Below, one piece after another: positions 17,898-27,259 of a stretch of DNA of 56,680 bases. Source of the DNA: Clostridia bacterium (GTDB lineage: Bacteria; Bacillota; Clostridia; Oscillospirales; CAG-272); assembly GCA_017621415.1 (NCBI GenBank), contig JAGATD010000059.1, positions 1 through 56,680 on the forward strand. Reading direction: 5' to 3'. The notes under the pieces were generated by a model, which was given only the letters and a program-made list of their open reading frames with translations, was not told the origin of the DNA and made no database searches. The stretch's first letter is position 1. Every line of letters starts with the position of its first letter. Both the position numbers and the translations under genes were made by a program.

Positions 17898-19806
17898 TTT
17901 TTCTCTCCTTATCTTTGTTCTTAATATCTATCTTAATGTTTTTGCTGACCGATTCATATATAACACCCGAAAATGCGGGAAGCGTTATATTCGCAAAGGA
18001 TCTGTCCTTTGTCTTGTTGACCTTAATATATTTTGACTCCTCGGGAATATTACCCGTATCAAAAATTACTTTCAATGCTTTTCCCTCAGCGTCAATTTCC
18101 ACCGACTGGGAAACACCGGAGAAGTTAAGCACAACAGTTACATACCTTCCGTCAAGGTCGTATCTTCTGAAAGCCACAAGGTTTTTTTCCGCCTCGTCGG
18201 GAAGCAGCCACCTAAAGCCCCTCTCCGAAAAATCTATTTCCCAAAGAGGCTTGGTTTTCAGATAAAAGCCGTTTAACTCGGCCGTATAATCCCTAAAAGC
18301 CTTGTGGTTCGGGTAATCCAGCATAAACCACTCAAGAGATGAAGCAAAGTCCCACTCTCTGAACTGGGCGTACTCCGTACCCATAAACAAAAGCTTTTTG
18401 CCGGGATAGGTCATATAAGCCATAAGAGCCACCCTTGCCTGATAAAATTTATCATCAAGCGAGCCGAACATCTTATCGATAAAGGACTTCTTTCCGTGAA
18501 CCACCTCATCGTGGGATATGGGGTTGCAGTAATTCTCCTTAAAGGCATAGCTTATGGGGAAATTAAGAGCTGTGTGCTTATATTTACGGTAAAGGGGGTC
18601 TGTCTCAACATAGTCATAAAAATCGTTGGCAAAGCCCATATTCCACTTAAGGCTGAAGCCCATACCGCCGTCAGAGACAGGAGCGGTAACACCGCCAAAG
18701 GCAGTTGACTCCTCGGCAATCATTAAAGCATCGGGAAATTCGCCAAGAACCGCGGAATTAAGCTTTTTTATAAAAGCGATAGCCTCAAGATTTTCTCTTC
18801 CGCCATAGCAGTTAGGCACCCATTCGCCGGGCTCTCTGTCATAGTCGAGATAAATCATTGACGCAACCGCGTCAACACGCAAGCCGTCAACATGAAACTC
18901 CCTGAGGAAATAAAGGGCATTTGATACAAGGAATGACTGTACCTCTTCTCTTCCAAGGTCAAAAAATCTTGTGCCCCATGACCGTGACTCCTGCCTGTCC
19001 TTACCCTGATATTCGTACAGGGGCGCACCGTCAAACTCATAGAGTCCCCAAGCGTCTTTGGGGAAATGGGCGGGCACCCAGTCCATAATTACTCCAACGC
19101 CTGCCCTATGAAGCATATCAACAAGATATCTGAAGTCGTCGGGCGAGCCGAAGCGGGAGGTGGGAGCATAAAAGGCGCAAACCTGATATCCCCAAGAGCC
19201 GTCAAAAGGATATTCCTGAAGAGGTAAAAACTCAACATGGGTGTATCCCATACGCTTAACATATGCCGGAAGAATTTCGGCAAGCTCTCTGTAAGAATAG
19301 TAGGAATTATCATCATGGCGCATAAAGCTGCCGAGATGCATCTCGTAAATATTAAGCGGTGCGGGTATATAGCTGCCCTCACGAGTGCAAACCACCCTTT
19401 TTCTGAATTTAAGGTAGCCCTCATCCCCCCAAGGGTAGTCTGAGGAGGTAAACACAAGCGATGCGCCGTCTGTCCCGCCAACAGAAAATCTTGCATACGG
19501 GTCGCCCTTATCACGGGACATGCCGTTTTTAAAAATGCGGAATTTGTATTTCTCGCACTCAAGGGGCCTGTCCGAGGTGTAAATAAGCTCCCAAATTCCC
19601 TTGTCGGTAATTTTATTTAACGGCAGGCACTCATCCCATCCGCTAAAGGATGAAACAAGACCAACCCCATCGGCAGATGGGGCCCAGGTGCGAAAGGAAT
19701 ATATAAATTTTTCGCCGCATTCAACAAGATTACAGCCGAGATACTCGTAAGTACGGTAGTTTGTTCCCTGGTGAAAAAGATAAATGTCAATATCTCGTGT
19801 TTTCAT
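17887..19806 (-). CDS. glgB: 1,4-alpha-glucan branching enzyme
   Basis: The 639-residue GH13 enzyme introduces alpha-1,6 branches. An N-terminal carbohydrate-binding sandwich is followed by the barrel with catalytic residues in [10 protein letters not shown] (Asp about 313), MIAEESTAF (Glu about 364) and [10 protein letters not shown] (Asp about 433). The ATG at 19806 is used since GGAGG lies 9 bases upstream; the frame is open to 19848 without a supporting site. It is the first gene of the glycogen operon, 38 bases after yabQ. Confidence 0.94.
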   Translation of the reverse strand: MKTRDIDIYLFHQGTNYRTYEYLGCNLVECGEKFIYSFRTWAPSADGVGLVSSFSGWDECLPLNKITDKGIWELIYTSDRPLECEKYKFRIFKNGMSRDKGDPYARFSVGGTDGASLVFTSSDYPWGDEGYLKFRKRVVCTREGSYIPAPLNIYEMHLGSFMRHDDNSYYSYRELAEILPAYVKRMGYTHVEFLPLQEYPFDGSWGYQVCAFYAPTSRFGSPDDFRYLVDMLHRAGVGVIMDWVPAHFPKDAWGLYEFDGAPLYEYQGKDRQESRSWGTRFFDLGREEVQSFLVSNALYFLREFHVDGLRVDAVASMIYLDYDREPGEWVPNCYGGRENLEAIAFIKKLNSAVLGEFPDALMIAEESTAFGGVTAPVSDGGMGFSLKWNMGFANDFYDYVETDPLYRKYKHTALNFPISYAFKENYCNPISHDEVVHGKKSFIDKMFGSLDDKFYQARVALMAYMTYPGKKLLFMGTEYAQFREWDFASSLEWFMLDYPNHKAFRDYTAELNGFYLKTKPLWEIDFSERGFRWLLPDEAEKNLVAFRRYDLDGRYVTVVLNFSGVSQSVEIDAEGKALKVIFDTGNIPEESKYIKVNKTKDRSFANITLPAFSGVIYESVSKNIKIDIKNKDKERKNVR

Positions 19807-19838
19807 TGAATACGGCCTCCAAAATATTTTACACTTGT

Positions 19839-19867
19839 ATTTTATCATTTTTTATCAGATTTGTCAA
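19839..19867 (-). promoter_or_regulatory. Promoter of the glycogen operon, inside yabQ
   Basis: TTGACA (19862-19867, minus) and TAAAAT (19839-19844) are separated by 17 bases. The -35 box is within the last codons of yabQ, and transcription would start near 19832, 26 bases ahead of glgB. Confidence 0.75.
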
Positions 19868-20399
19868 TAGCGATAAGCTTACATCTTCTGTCATTTTGCT
19901 TAAAATGTTTACAAAATAAGTCAAAAAGAGCCAAAAATGCTAAAATTACACGTCTCGGAATATATGTAAGCAAGCGAATAACTATAACAAAAAATTTAAC
20001 TGTTCCGGCTCCCAAATAAAAAACAGCTTGTTTAATGCATGGGGACACATATTTGGAAAAAGGAATATATCCCAAAAGCGCAAGGCAGAGCCCGAAAAGC
20101 CTTATCTGCCCGTCCATAAAAGCAAAAGAGATAATTACAAAGCCTAAGCCAAAACCAAGGGCTCTTATGGCAGCTAAAAGCTCTCCGCCATAGCTTTTTT
20201 GTTTCTTGCTTTCGTATTCTCCGACTGTGTAAGAAAAAGGGCTGCCCTTGTAAAAAAGCGAGGAGATTAATCCCGAAGCAATATGCCCCGACAGCCCCCA
20301 CAGGCAAAAAACAAAACACTCAAATAGCGAAAATACAAGACCATAAACCAGGGCAGAAATGCTAAAGGTTATGTAATCCGATATAGAAAAGGCTATCAT
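19845..20399 (-). CDS. yabQ: Spore cortex biosynthesis protein YabQ-like
   Basis: The 184-residue protein has four or more hydrophobic segments (about 10-35, 80-100, 100-120, 130-155) and a basic tail. Order after hup, rqcP and yabP identifies it as YabQ, a mother-cell membrane protein needed for spore cortex formation in Bacillus. The start overlaps the yabP stop (ATGA). In Bacillus divIC comes next; here the glycogen operon follows instead. Confidence 0.8.
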   Translation of the reverse strand: MIAFSISDYITFSISALVYGLVFSLFECFVFCLWGLSGHIASGLISSLFYKGSPFSYTVGEYESKKQKSYGGELLAAIRALGFGLGFVIISFAFMDGQIRLFGLCLALLGYIPFSKYVSPCIKQAVFYLGAGTVKFFVIVIRLLTYIPRRVILAFLALFDLFCKHFKQNDRRCKLIAIDKSDKK

Positions 20400-20668
20400 T
20401 TGCTTTTTGGTGAAAACAGTCCCTTTGAGAGCTTTTGTCTGTGGTAATAAAGCGAATTTATATGTCCCTTTATATTTGCTAGCCCCTCTTCCTTTGAGAG
20501 TCCGTCAATGCGCATTCCCTCCCCCTCAATTTCAAGCTTTCCGCACTCAGTATCAAGCAATACATAATCCTCGCCGAAGCCGAGAATGCTTTTTATTCCG
20601 CTAACCGATATTTCCTTTCTCGATTTGATAACAACAGAGCTGTCCTGTGGCTTTTTTTCATCAATCAT
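20396..20668 (-). CDS. yabP: Sporulation protein YabP
   Basis: The 90-residue protein fits YabP: a short all-beta core with a VVIKSRKEISVSGI start and LDTECGKLEIEGEGM. YabP acts in spore formation and pairs with YabQ. The ATG at 20668 has TGGAG 6-7 bases upstream, within the T-rich tail of the hairpin after rqcP. Confidence 0.82.
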   Translation of the reverse strand: MIDEKKPQDSSVVIKSRKEISVSGIKSILGFGEDYVLLDTECGKLEIEGEGMRIDGLSKEEGLANIKGHINSLYYHRQKLSKGLFSPKSK

Positions 20669-20686
20669 GGCTTTCTCCAAAAAAAT

Positions 20687-20720
20687 ACAGTGCATATTCC
20701 ATTAAAAGAATATGCACTGT
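20687..20720 (-). terminator. Intergenic terminator between rqcP and yabP
   Basis: A perfect 13 bp stem (20687-20699 with 20708-20720) is followed on the minus strand by ATTTTTTT, which runs into the yabP ribosome binding site. It would allow hup-rqcP expression in growing cells with yabP-yabQ reached only by readthrough or a separate promoter. Confidence 0.8.
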
Positions 20721-20729
20721 ACAAAAGTA

Positions 20730-20984
20730 TTATGCGTTTTCTTCGGATATAACCTCGTACATACCGACAGATTCGCTCTTTTTTGTTGTTTCTCTTATAT
20801 CAAGGACCTTGACCGAAACGGTCTTAGAACCAAAGGTCACAGTAATAATGTCGCCAAGCTTTACGTTATACGAGGCCTTTGCGCTCTTTCCGTTCACAAA
20901 GATACGTTCGGAGTCACAGGCATCGTTAGCAACGCTACGGCGCTTAATCAGCCTTGAAACCTTCAGATATTTATCAAGACGCAT
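20730..20984 (-). CDS. rqcP: S4-domain ribosome quality control protein RqcP
   Basis: The 84-residue protein is a single S4 RNA-binding domain with the MRLDKYLKVSRL start seen in RqcP (YabO). RqcP works with RqcH to add alanine tails to stalled nascent chains on 50S subunits. It starts 3 bases after the hup stop codon and so shares its promoter. Confidence 0.85.
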   Translation of the reverse strand: MRLDKYLKVSRLIKRRSVANDACDSERIFVNGKSAKASYNVKLGDIITVTFGSKTVSVKVLDIRETTKKSESVGMYEVISEENA

Positions 20985-20987
20985 AAA

Positions 20988-21263
20988 TTATGCGTTAACC
21001 TGATCCTTAAGAACCTTAGAAGCTGTGAAAGCGGGCTTCTTAGCAGCAGCAATCTTGATGGTCTCGCCAGTCTTGGGGTTACGGCCCTCTCTTGCAGCAA
21101 CTTCCTTAACCTCAAATGTACCGAAGCCGATAAGCTGAACCTTGTCGCCTGCCTTAAGAGCGCCTGCGATAGCAGCGAGGGTAGCGTTTACAGCAGCCTC
21201 AGCAGCCTTCTTAGAGATTTCAGCCTCCTGTGCAACTACGTTAATAAGATCTGTCTTGTTCAT
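20988..21263 (-). CDS. hup: HU family DNA-binding protein
   Basis: The 91-residue histone-like protein has the HU arrangement: [11 protein letters not shown] start, [10 protein letters not shown] core strand, [15 protein letters not shown]-binding arm and a final helix. It compacts and bends DNA. It has its own promoter and heads the hup-rqcP-(yabP-yabQ) unit. Confidence 0.95.
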   Translation of the reverse strand: MNKTDLINVVAQEAEISKKAAEAAVNATLAAIAGALKAGDKVQLIGFGTFEVKEVAAREGRNPKTGETIKIAAAKKPAFTASKVLKDQVNA

Positions 21264-21301
21264 TGGATATACTTCCTTTCAAATTAAAGTTTACAATATG
21301 A

Positions 21302-21330
21302 ATTATAACAACATTGCTTCAAAAATGCAA
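21302..21330 (-). promoter_or_regulatory. Promoter of hup
   Basis: TTGCAT (21325-21330, minus) and TATAAT (21302-21307) are 17 bases apart, 38 bases ahead of the ATG; GAAAGGAAG provides the ribosome binding site. Confidence 0.75.
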
Positions 21331-21390
21331 GTAGCATATGTTTAAATTTGAAATATTTTTCATTTCTTTTCGTCTATTCTTCTATATATA

Positions 21391-22974
21391 TCAAGATAAT
21401 TTTGTGAAATTTGCTATTTTTGTAATATTCCGTCGCGCAAACAAACCGAGAAACGCCGATAAAGCTATATATATCAATGCGCAAGAGAGAATAGCAAATC
21501 CGAGCGAGATAACATTTCCGAGGCTAAATAAAACCGCGTCATAAACCATTCTTGACATTAAAACCGATATTGATGCGGCAAGATAAGGCAAAAATGATTT
21601 TGTGAGCACAGGTACATTATACCCCAGAATATGCGAAAGCATTATTAAAGAAATAAACAAGGATACAGCATACGAGACAACCGTGCCGAGAGGCGCTCCT
21701 GAAATACCGAAATCGGCTTTTCCGATTAAAATTCCGCTGATTATCGTTTTTATGGCAATTCCGACAACCAAAGATATAGTTGCAAGCCCGGGTCGGTTCA
21801 GCGCCTCAAGAGAGGAGTTTATTATTAATATGTAGGACATAAAAATTATTCCGGGGCAAATAAGCACAAGAAGCGGCGCTCCTACCCCTGCTGCAGCCTC
21901 GCCGAAGAGGAGAGCTAATATCTCCTCGGAGAAAACCGCCATACCTAGTACTACGGGCGCGGTTATAAATGCGGTAAACGACAGAGCCGAGTCAACACAG
22001 TCGCAAAATCTCCTGTATTTTTTCTCCGCTTTTGCCTTTGCGAGTGCAGGCATAAAGGCAATCGAGATAGGTGTTATCAGCGCTAACGCAAGATTAAACA
22101 TTGAGAGAGCAAGAGTTGAATAATTACCGTACAAGGCGGTTGCTTCCTTTTGCGTATAGCCTATATCACAAAGCCTGCGCATAACCAAAAACAAGTCGCA
22201 TATCCCCGAAAGATTCATAAGGGCGGCGCTTACGGTTATAGGAAGCGAAATTTTTAAAATCTTGTTTAAAATTCCTCTTGTTTTTAGACTTTTTTCGTTC
22301 TGCTCTATATTTTCTTCGTGTATTTCAGATTTCGACGAAGCGAAAAGATATACAAGGCTTGCAAACGAGCCAAGAGTTGTACCGAGAATTGTAAATGCCG
22401 AAATCATCGGCAGGCTCATTTCAAGCCTTATCGCCAAAAGTGCCAGCAAAAGACCCAGCGCAAGCTTTACCGCCCCCTCAACCACCTGAGACACCGCAAT
22501 AGACAAAAGCCGCATTTTTGCGCTAAGGTAGCCTCTTAGGACCCCGCTGACAGATGAAAAGACAATAGACGGGGCTACGCAGACCATTGTTACATAGGCT
22601 TCGCTGTTGCCGATAAGCCCCGAAAGCGGCTTTGCAAAAAGCACAAACCCAAGCGACACGGCAAATCCGATAACCGTAAATGCCTTAACCGAGGCTTCAA
22701 GGATTTTTTTAACACCTGCATGCTCGTTTTCGGCAAGTCTCTCGGAAATAAGTATCATTACCGACTTAGGAACTCCGGCGGTGCACAGAAGATAAAAGAA
22801 AGAATAAACGGTATAAGCGGTATTAAAATATCCCATTCCCTCGTCGCCGAGCACATTTGCGAGAGGAATTTTATAAAGAACTCCGAGAAGCTTTACAACA
22901 ACCGTAGCAACGGTTAATGAGAGCGCGCCCCCTATAATTCCCTCGCCTAAATTCTTTTTTTCTTTAATATCCAA
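21391..22974 (-). CDS. SpoVB-like polysaccharide/lipid flippase (MOP superfamily)
   Basis: The 527-residue protein has about 14 hydrophobic segments and the MOP/MATE-type pattern of SpoVB and related lipid-linked precursor flippases (GALSLTVATVVVKLLGVLY start). SpoVB acts in spore cortex synthesis; close relatives move other lipid-linked sugars, so the cargo is not certain. It follows hemZ after a terminator-like hairpin and precedes the hup unit, which has its own promoter. Confidence 0.85.
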   Translation of the reverse strand: MDIKEKKNLGEGIIGGALSLTVATVVVKLLGVLYKIPLANVLGDEGMGYFNTAYTVYSFFYLLCTAGVPKSVMILISERLAENEHAGVKKILEASVKAFTVIGFAVSLGFVLFAKPLSGLIGNSEAYVTMVCVAPSIVFSSVSGVLRGYLSAKMRLLSIAVSQVVEGAVKLALGLLLALLAIRLEMSLPMISAFTILGTTLGSFASLVYLFASSKSEIHEENIEQNEKSLKTRGILNKILKISLPITVSAALMNLSGICDLFLVMRRLCDIGYTQKEATALYGNYSTLALSMFNLALALITPISIAFMPALAKAKAEKKYRRFCDCVDSALSFTAFITAPVVLGMAVFSEEILALLFGEAAAGVGAPLLVLICPGIIFMSYILIINSSLEALNRPGLATISLVVGIAIKTIISGILIGKADFGISGAPLGTVVSYAVSLFISLIMLSHILGYNVPVLTKSFLPYLAASISVLMSRMVYDAVLFSLGNVISLGFAILSCALIYIALSAFLGLFARRNITKIANFTKLS

Positions 22975-22993
22975 GTATTTTTTCCTCCAAAAA

Positions 22994-23027
22994 AAGAGAT
23001 CTACTAAATTATATTAGCAAATCTCTT
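22994..23027 (-). terminator. Terminator-like hairpin after hemZ
   Basis: AAGAGAT and ATCTCTT (22994-23000 with 23021-23027) enclose a 20-base loop; on the minus strand the stem runs into seven T residues, then the SD of the flippase gene. Confidence 0.6.
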
Positions 23028-23058
23028 AATTTATAATATTAATAAGGTAAAATACTTT

Positions 23059-24555
23059 TTATTCCTTGCCGAAGAATTTGAAAATCTCTTCCCTTTCGGC
23101 TTTTTTGTCCTCGTCGGTCATACGTAGATATTCATAAGGGTATTTCGGGTGGAAGAGTCTTGTAATCTCGGATTTAGAAACAAAGGGCTCATCGCATTTC
23201 ACAAGCTTTGTTACAGCTCCAGCGCCAACCGAGAAGATGGTCTGTACCTCCTCCATCATAAATACATTATAGAGACCCTCGTGTCCGTCAACAGAAAAAC
23301 CGACATTCTCAAGGTTGCCGACAGTATTTTTTTGGCGGTACATATAGTAGGGCTTGTAGCCTGCGAATTTTGTCTTTATCTGAGCGTAAGAAACACTCTT
23401 AGCCGCATCACCCCCGGTTATAGAGTAAACACCCGAGTTCTTGCGCAAGGCATCAGAGGCTTTTTTAACCGAAAAAGTATGCACTGTAATATTTGTAGGC
23501 GCAAGCTCGATTATTTTATCGATTGTCTCGGAGAAGTTTTTAAAATCATCGCCCGGCAGTCCCGCGATAAGGTCAACATTTATATCCCTGATACCGCTTT
23601 CCCTGGCGATATTATACGCCTGATAAAACTGCTCAACAGTGTGATGTCTGCCTATTTCGGAAAGAAGCTGGTCGGAGAGTGTTTGCGGATTTACGCTGAC
23701 TCTTGTAACACCGTGCTCCTTTGCCACCCTTAGCTTTTCGGCAGTAATTGTATCGGGGCGGCCGCCCTCAAGGGTAAATTCAAGAAGCTCAGCGGGATTT
23801 ATGTACTCTTCAAGCTTTAAAAACAGCCTATCAAGCTGCTCCGGTGAGAGAATTGTAGGTGTTCCGCCGCCTATATACACGGTTGAAACGGTCATTCCAA
23901 GCTCTTTAATCATTGAAAGAGTGCTTTCAAGGTCGCAAAGAAGCTTATCGAGATAATCGTCAATCATTGAAAGCAGTCGCTTTGTTGTATATGATACAAA
24001 GCTGCAATATGCGCATCTCGAGGGACAAAACGGTATCGAAATATAAAGCGAGCAGCTGTTTTTTTCAAGCTTTTTGGCAAGCTTCATTTCCGAGGTGGCA
24101 ACAGATACCGCAAGAGCCGCCTTTTGAGGAGTTAGGAAATACTCGTCACGCAAAACTCTTTTTGTTTTAAGAACACCCTTGCCGGAGGCTAAAATTCCGC
24201 CCGCAACCTTGCCCGGTCTTACGCCTGTAAGAATTCCCCAGGGAGGCGTGTGGCCGAGAAGAGCCTTTCCCGCCGCAAAAACAGCCCGTCCCACAGCGAT
24301 AGACTCGTGGGTGGCAATAGTAATTTCCTCGTCAAGACGTACGGTCTCGGTAGCCTCGCAGAGCTTGTCGTTTAGTCTTATTGAAACATAGGCGGTAACC
24401 GACTCCCCACCGGGGTCCGAGCTGACATCAACATTCATTACCGGAACACCGTCTCTTACCTCCTCATCAGCGCCAAAGGTAGCGCCGGGAAAGAAGACCA
24501 TACAAAGGGTTTGAACGTAGTAACGGTTAATATTACCGCTGACGTTTAAAATCAT
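23059..24555 (-). CDS. hemZ: Coproporphyrinogen III oxidase-like radical SAM protein HemZ
   Basis: The 498-residue protein has an N-terminal extension of about 160 residues and a radical SAM domain with the CxxxCxxC motif in PFCPSRCAYCSF (about 177-188), then a YIGGGTPT loop. This is the HemZ form found in Bacilli and Clostridia. The activity of HemZ on coproporphyrinogen is presumed; some HemW/HemZ relatives are haem chaperones. Its start overlaps the dtd stop by 4 bases. Confidence 0.85.
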   Translation of the reverse strand: MILNVSGNINRYYVQTLCMVFFPGATFGADEEVRDGVPVMNVDVSSDPGGESVTAYVSIRLNDKLCEATETVRLDEEITIATHESIAVGRAVFAAGKALLGHTPPWGILTGVRPGKVAGGILASGKGVLKTKRVLRDEYFLTPQKAALAVSVATSEMKLAKKLEKNSCSLYISIPFCPSRCAYCSFVSYTTKRLLSMIDDYLDKLLCDLESTLSMIKELGMTVSTVYIGGGTPTILSPEQLDRLFLKLEEYINPAELLEFTLEGGRPDTITAEKLRVAKEHGVTRVSVNPQTLSDQLLSEIGRHHTVEQFYQAYNIARESGIRDINVDLIAGLPGDDFKNFSETIDKIIELAPTNITVHTFSVKKASDALRKNSGVYSITGGDAAKSVSYAQIKTKFAGYKPYYMYRQKNTVGNLENVGFSVDGHEGLYNVFMMEEVQTIFSVGAGAVTKLVKCDEPFVSKSEITRLFHPKYPYEYLRMTDEDKKAEREEIFKFFGKE

Positions 24556-25019
24556 TTTTTATCCCCCTTTTTAAGAAGTACAGAGGACTCCATAACAATG
24601 GTAACAGGACCGTCGGTTGATAGCTCGGTGCGCATATCAGCTCCGAAAACCCCCGAAACACAAAGACGTACCCTCTTTTTCATTTCAGAAAGGAAAAATT
24701 CATAAAGGCGGTTTGCTTCATCGGGAGCCGCTGCCAAAAGGTAATCGGGGCGGTTGCCGTGAGCATAATTTGCGTTAAGTGTAAAGTTTGAGACAACCAT
24801 AACCTCGCCGTCAATATCCTTGACCGAAAGGTTCATTTTGTCGTTCTCGTCTGTAAATATACGCAGCTTTGAAATCTTTTCGGCAAGGGCTATGGCATCA
24901 GCCTCTGTATCCCCCTTTGCAACTCCGAGAAGAATATAAAGCCCCTTTTTTATTTCGGAGGTATAAGCCCCGTCTGCAAAAAGCCGGGCACTGTTAACTC
25001 TTTGAATTACACCAGTCAT
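24552..25019 (-). CDS. dtd: D-aminoacyl-tRNA deacylase
   Basis: The 155-residue protein hydrolyses D-amino acids wrongly attached to tRNA. It has the SNFTLNA motif and the GPVT cross-subunit proline motif near residue 139 that form the active site of the dimer. It lies between relA and hemZ; relA-dtd is a common pair in Firmicutes. Confidence 0.92.
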   Translation of the reverse strand: MTGVIQRVNSARLFADGAYTSEIKKGLYILLGVAKGDTEADAIALAEKISKLRIFTDENDKMNLSVKDIDGEVMVVSNFTLNANYAHGNRPDYLLAAAPDEANRLYEFFLSEMKKRVRLCVSGVFGADMRTELSTDGPVTIVMESSVLLKKGDKK

Positions 25020-25045
25020 TTTAAAATTCCTTAAAATTTAAAATT

Positions 25046-27247
25046 TTAACCTCTTGTGACAGATAAAACCTTGGGCACAGAGCGCAGTCTTGAAACTATC
25101 GAGTCATAGTGAGAAACGCTGCGGCAGGCTACAACAATATTAATGAGAGCCACACCCGATTTATCCATTTGGGTATTGATTTGAGTAATTGATACACGCA
25201 TATCCGCAAGAGCCACAGATATGCCGGCAATAACACCGATATCGTCTTCAGCCTTTATCTGCAGCTTAGCCTCATAGGTCTCGCCGCTTACATTACCGTC
25301 TGTGCGCTCCCACTCAGCCTTGACCCACCTGGCAAGGTTCTCTTCGTTTCTAGAATGACTGACGTTAACGCAGTCCGACTTGTGGATAGAGACACCGAAG
25401 CCGCGGGTAATAAATCCCACGATTTTGTCACCGGGCAAGGGGTTGCAGCATTTAGCGAACTTAACCTGGCAGCCGCTTTCGCCATCAATGATAACTCCCG
25501 CAGAGGACCTGATGCGTTTTGTGTTCTGCTCAAGTTTAACCATTGAAATTTGCTCTTCAACACTAATAGGCGGAGCCTCGTCTGCGTGCAGCTTTTCGAT
25601 TTCTTCCTTAATTTTCGGAATAAAGCGCTGAAGAGTAATACCGCCAAAGCCGAGAGTGTTGTAGAAATCGTCTGAATTGTTTATTCCAACACGCTTTCCG
25701 ATAGTTGTGATAATGTTGTCCATCTCCTCATCGGTTATGGACTTAGAAAGCTTTCTTATCTCCTTTTCAACCTCGGAGCGGCCTACAACAATATTCTCGG
25801 GGCGTCTTTCCTTCTTAAACCACTGTCTTATCTTGCTTCTCGCCTGGCCTGTTTTAACAATCTTAAGCCAGTCACGGCTGGGACCGCGTGAGGAGTTTGA
25901 TGTGAGAATTTCGATAATATCGCCGTTGGCGGGCATTTTATCAATAGGAACTATAACACCGTTTATCTTAGCTCCAACCATTTTGTTTCCGACCGCAGAG
26001 TGTATAGCATAGGCAAAATCGATAGCCGTTGAGCCCTGAGGCAGAGATATTACGTCGCCCTTAGGAGTAAATACAAAGGTTTCGTCGTGGAATATATCGG
26101 TTTTAAATGAGTGTATAAACTCATCGGGGTCGCGGGTATTCTCGTCAGACTCAAGAAGCTGAGATATCCAGCGCAGCTTTTCGTCAATATTGCCCGACGC
26201 CTTCTCGCCCGACTTATATTTCCAATGGGCGGCAATACCGTATTCAGCCTCCTCATGCATCTCCCTTGTTCTTATCTGAACCTCAAAGGGAATTCCGCTG
26301 TGGCCGATGACGGTTGTATGAAGCGAACGGTAAAGGTTGGGCTTTGGGGTTGATATATAGTCCTTGAATCTTCCGGGAATAGACTTAAACATCTCATGCA
26401 CAAGACCCAAGGCAGTATAGCACTCAAGCTCGGTATCAACAATAACTCTTAAGGCATAAAAATCGTATATTTCGTCAAAAGCCTTGTTTTGAGTATACAT
26501 CTTACGGTAAAGCGAATAAACCGACTTTACTCTGCCCTCTATTACAAAATTAATATGATTTTCACTAAGCTTTTGAGTAAGCTGCTCCTTAGCCTCCTCG
26601 ATAAAGCTGCTGCTTAAGCCGTACTTTTTGTCAACAGCCTCGTGAACCTCCTCGTATCCTACGTTGTCAAGGTAGTAAAGGCTGATATTCTCAAGCTCCT
26701 GCTTTATCTTCTGAATACCGAGACGGTGCGCAAGGGGAGCATAAATATACATCGTTTCAAGAGCTATCGCCCTTTGTCTGTCCTCTTTTTTAGCCGAGAG
26801 GGTCCTCATATTATGAAGCCTGTCGCAGAGCTTGATGAATATGACACGGATATCCTTGTTCATAGCGAGAAGCATTTTACGGATATTCTCAATATGAGCC
26901 TCTTCCTTATCCGCCACCTGAACCTGAATTATCTTTGTCAGTCCGTCAACAAGCATAGAGACGTCAGAGCCGAACATTTTGGAAAGCAGGTCGAGGTTTG
27001 TCTTATCAGCGCAGTCCTCTACCGTATCGTGCAAAAGAGCGGCGCAGATGGAATCGGTATCAAGCCCCAGCTCGGCAACTATTTTCGCAACCGCGACAGG
27101 GTGGCTGATGTAGGGCTCTCCGCTGAGGCGGAACTGCCCCTCATGAAGTGAGTCGGCATAATCGTAAGCCCTTGTTATTTTTTCAATATCATAGTTTTTC
27201 TCGGTCCTCTTTAAAAGGTCGAGAAGCGAAATCATTTCTGAATACAT
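25046..27247 (-). CDS. relA: Bifunctional (p)ppGpp synthetase/hydrolase
   Basis: The 733-residue Rel protein makes and breaks the alarmone (p)ppGpp. Domains in order are the HD hydrolase (with LLHDTVED near residue 75), the synthetase (YRSLHTTVIG near 308), the TGS domain (from about 390), a helical and zinc-finger-like region with CCNPLPGD near 605, and a C-terminal ACT domain. Both catalytic halves look intact. It lies 12 bases after recJ. Confidence 0.95.
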   Translation of the reverse strand: MYSEMISLLDLLKRTEKNYDIEKITRAYDYADSLHEGQFRLSGEPYISHPVAVAKIVAELGLDTDSICAALLHDTVEDCADKTNLDLLSKMFGSDVSMLVDGLTKIIQVQVADKEEAHIENIRKMLLAMNKDIRVIFIKLCDRLHNMRTLSAKKEDRQRAIALETMYIYAPLAHRLGIQKIKQELENISLYYLDNVGYEEVHEAVDKKYGLSSSFIEEAKEQLTQKLSENHINFVIEGRVKSVYSLYRKMYTQNKAFDEIYDFYALRVIVDTELECYTALGLVHEMFKSIPGRFKDYISTPKPNLYRSLHTTVIGHSGIPFEVQIRTREMHEEAEYGIAAHWKYKSGEKASGNIDEKLRWISQLLESDENTRDPDEFIHSFKTDIFHDETFVFTPKGDVISLPQGSTAIDFAYAIHSAVGNKMVGAKINGVIVPIDKMPANGDIIEILTSNSSRGPSRDWLKIVKTGQARSKIRQWFKKERRPENIVVGRSEVEKEIRKLSKSITDEEMDNIITTIGKRVGINNSDDFYNTLGFGGITLQRFIPKIKEEIEKLHADEAPPISVEEQISMVKLEQNTKRIRSSAGVIIDGESGCQVKFAKCCNPLPGDKIVGFITRGFGVSIHKSDCVNVSHSRNEENLARWVKAEWERTDGNVSGETYEAKLQIKAEDDIGVIAGISVALADMRVSITQINTQMDKSGVALINIVVACRSVSHYDSIVSRLRSVPKVLSVTRG

Positions 27248-27259
27248 ATCACAAATTCC

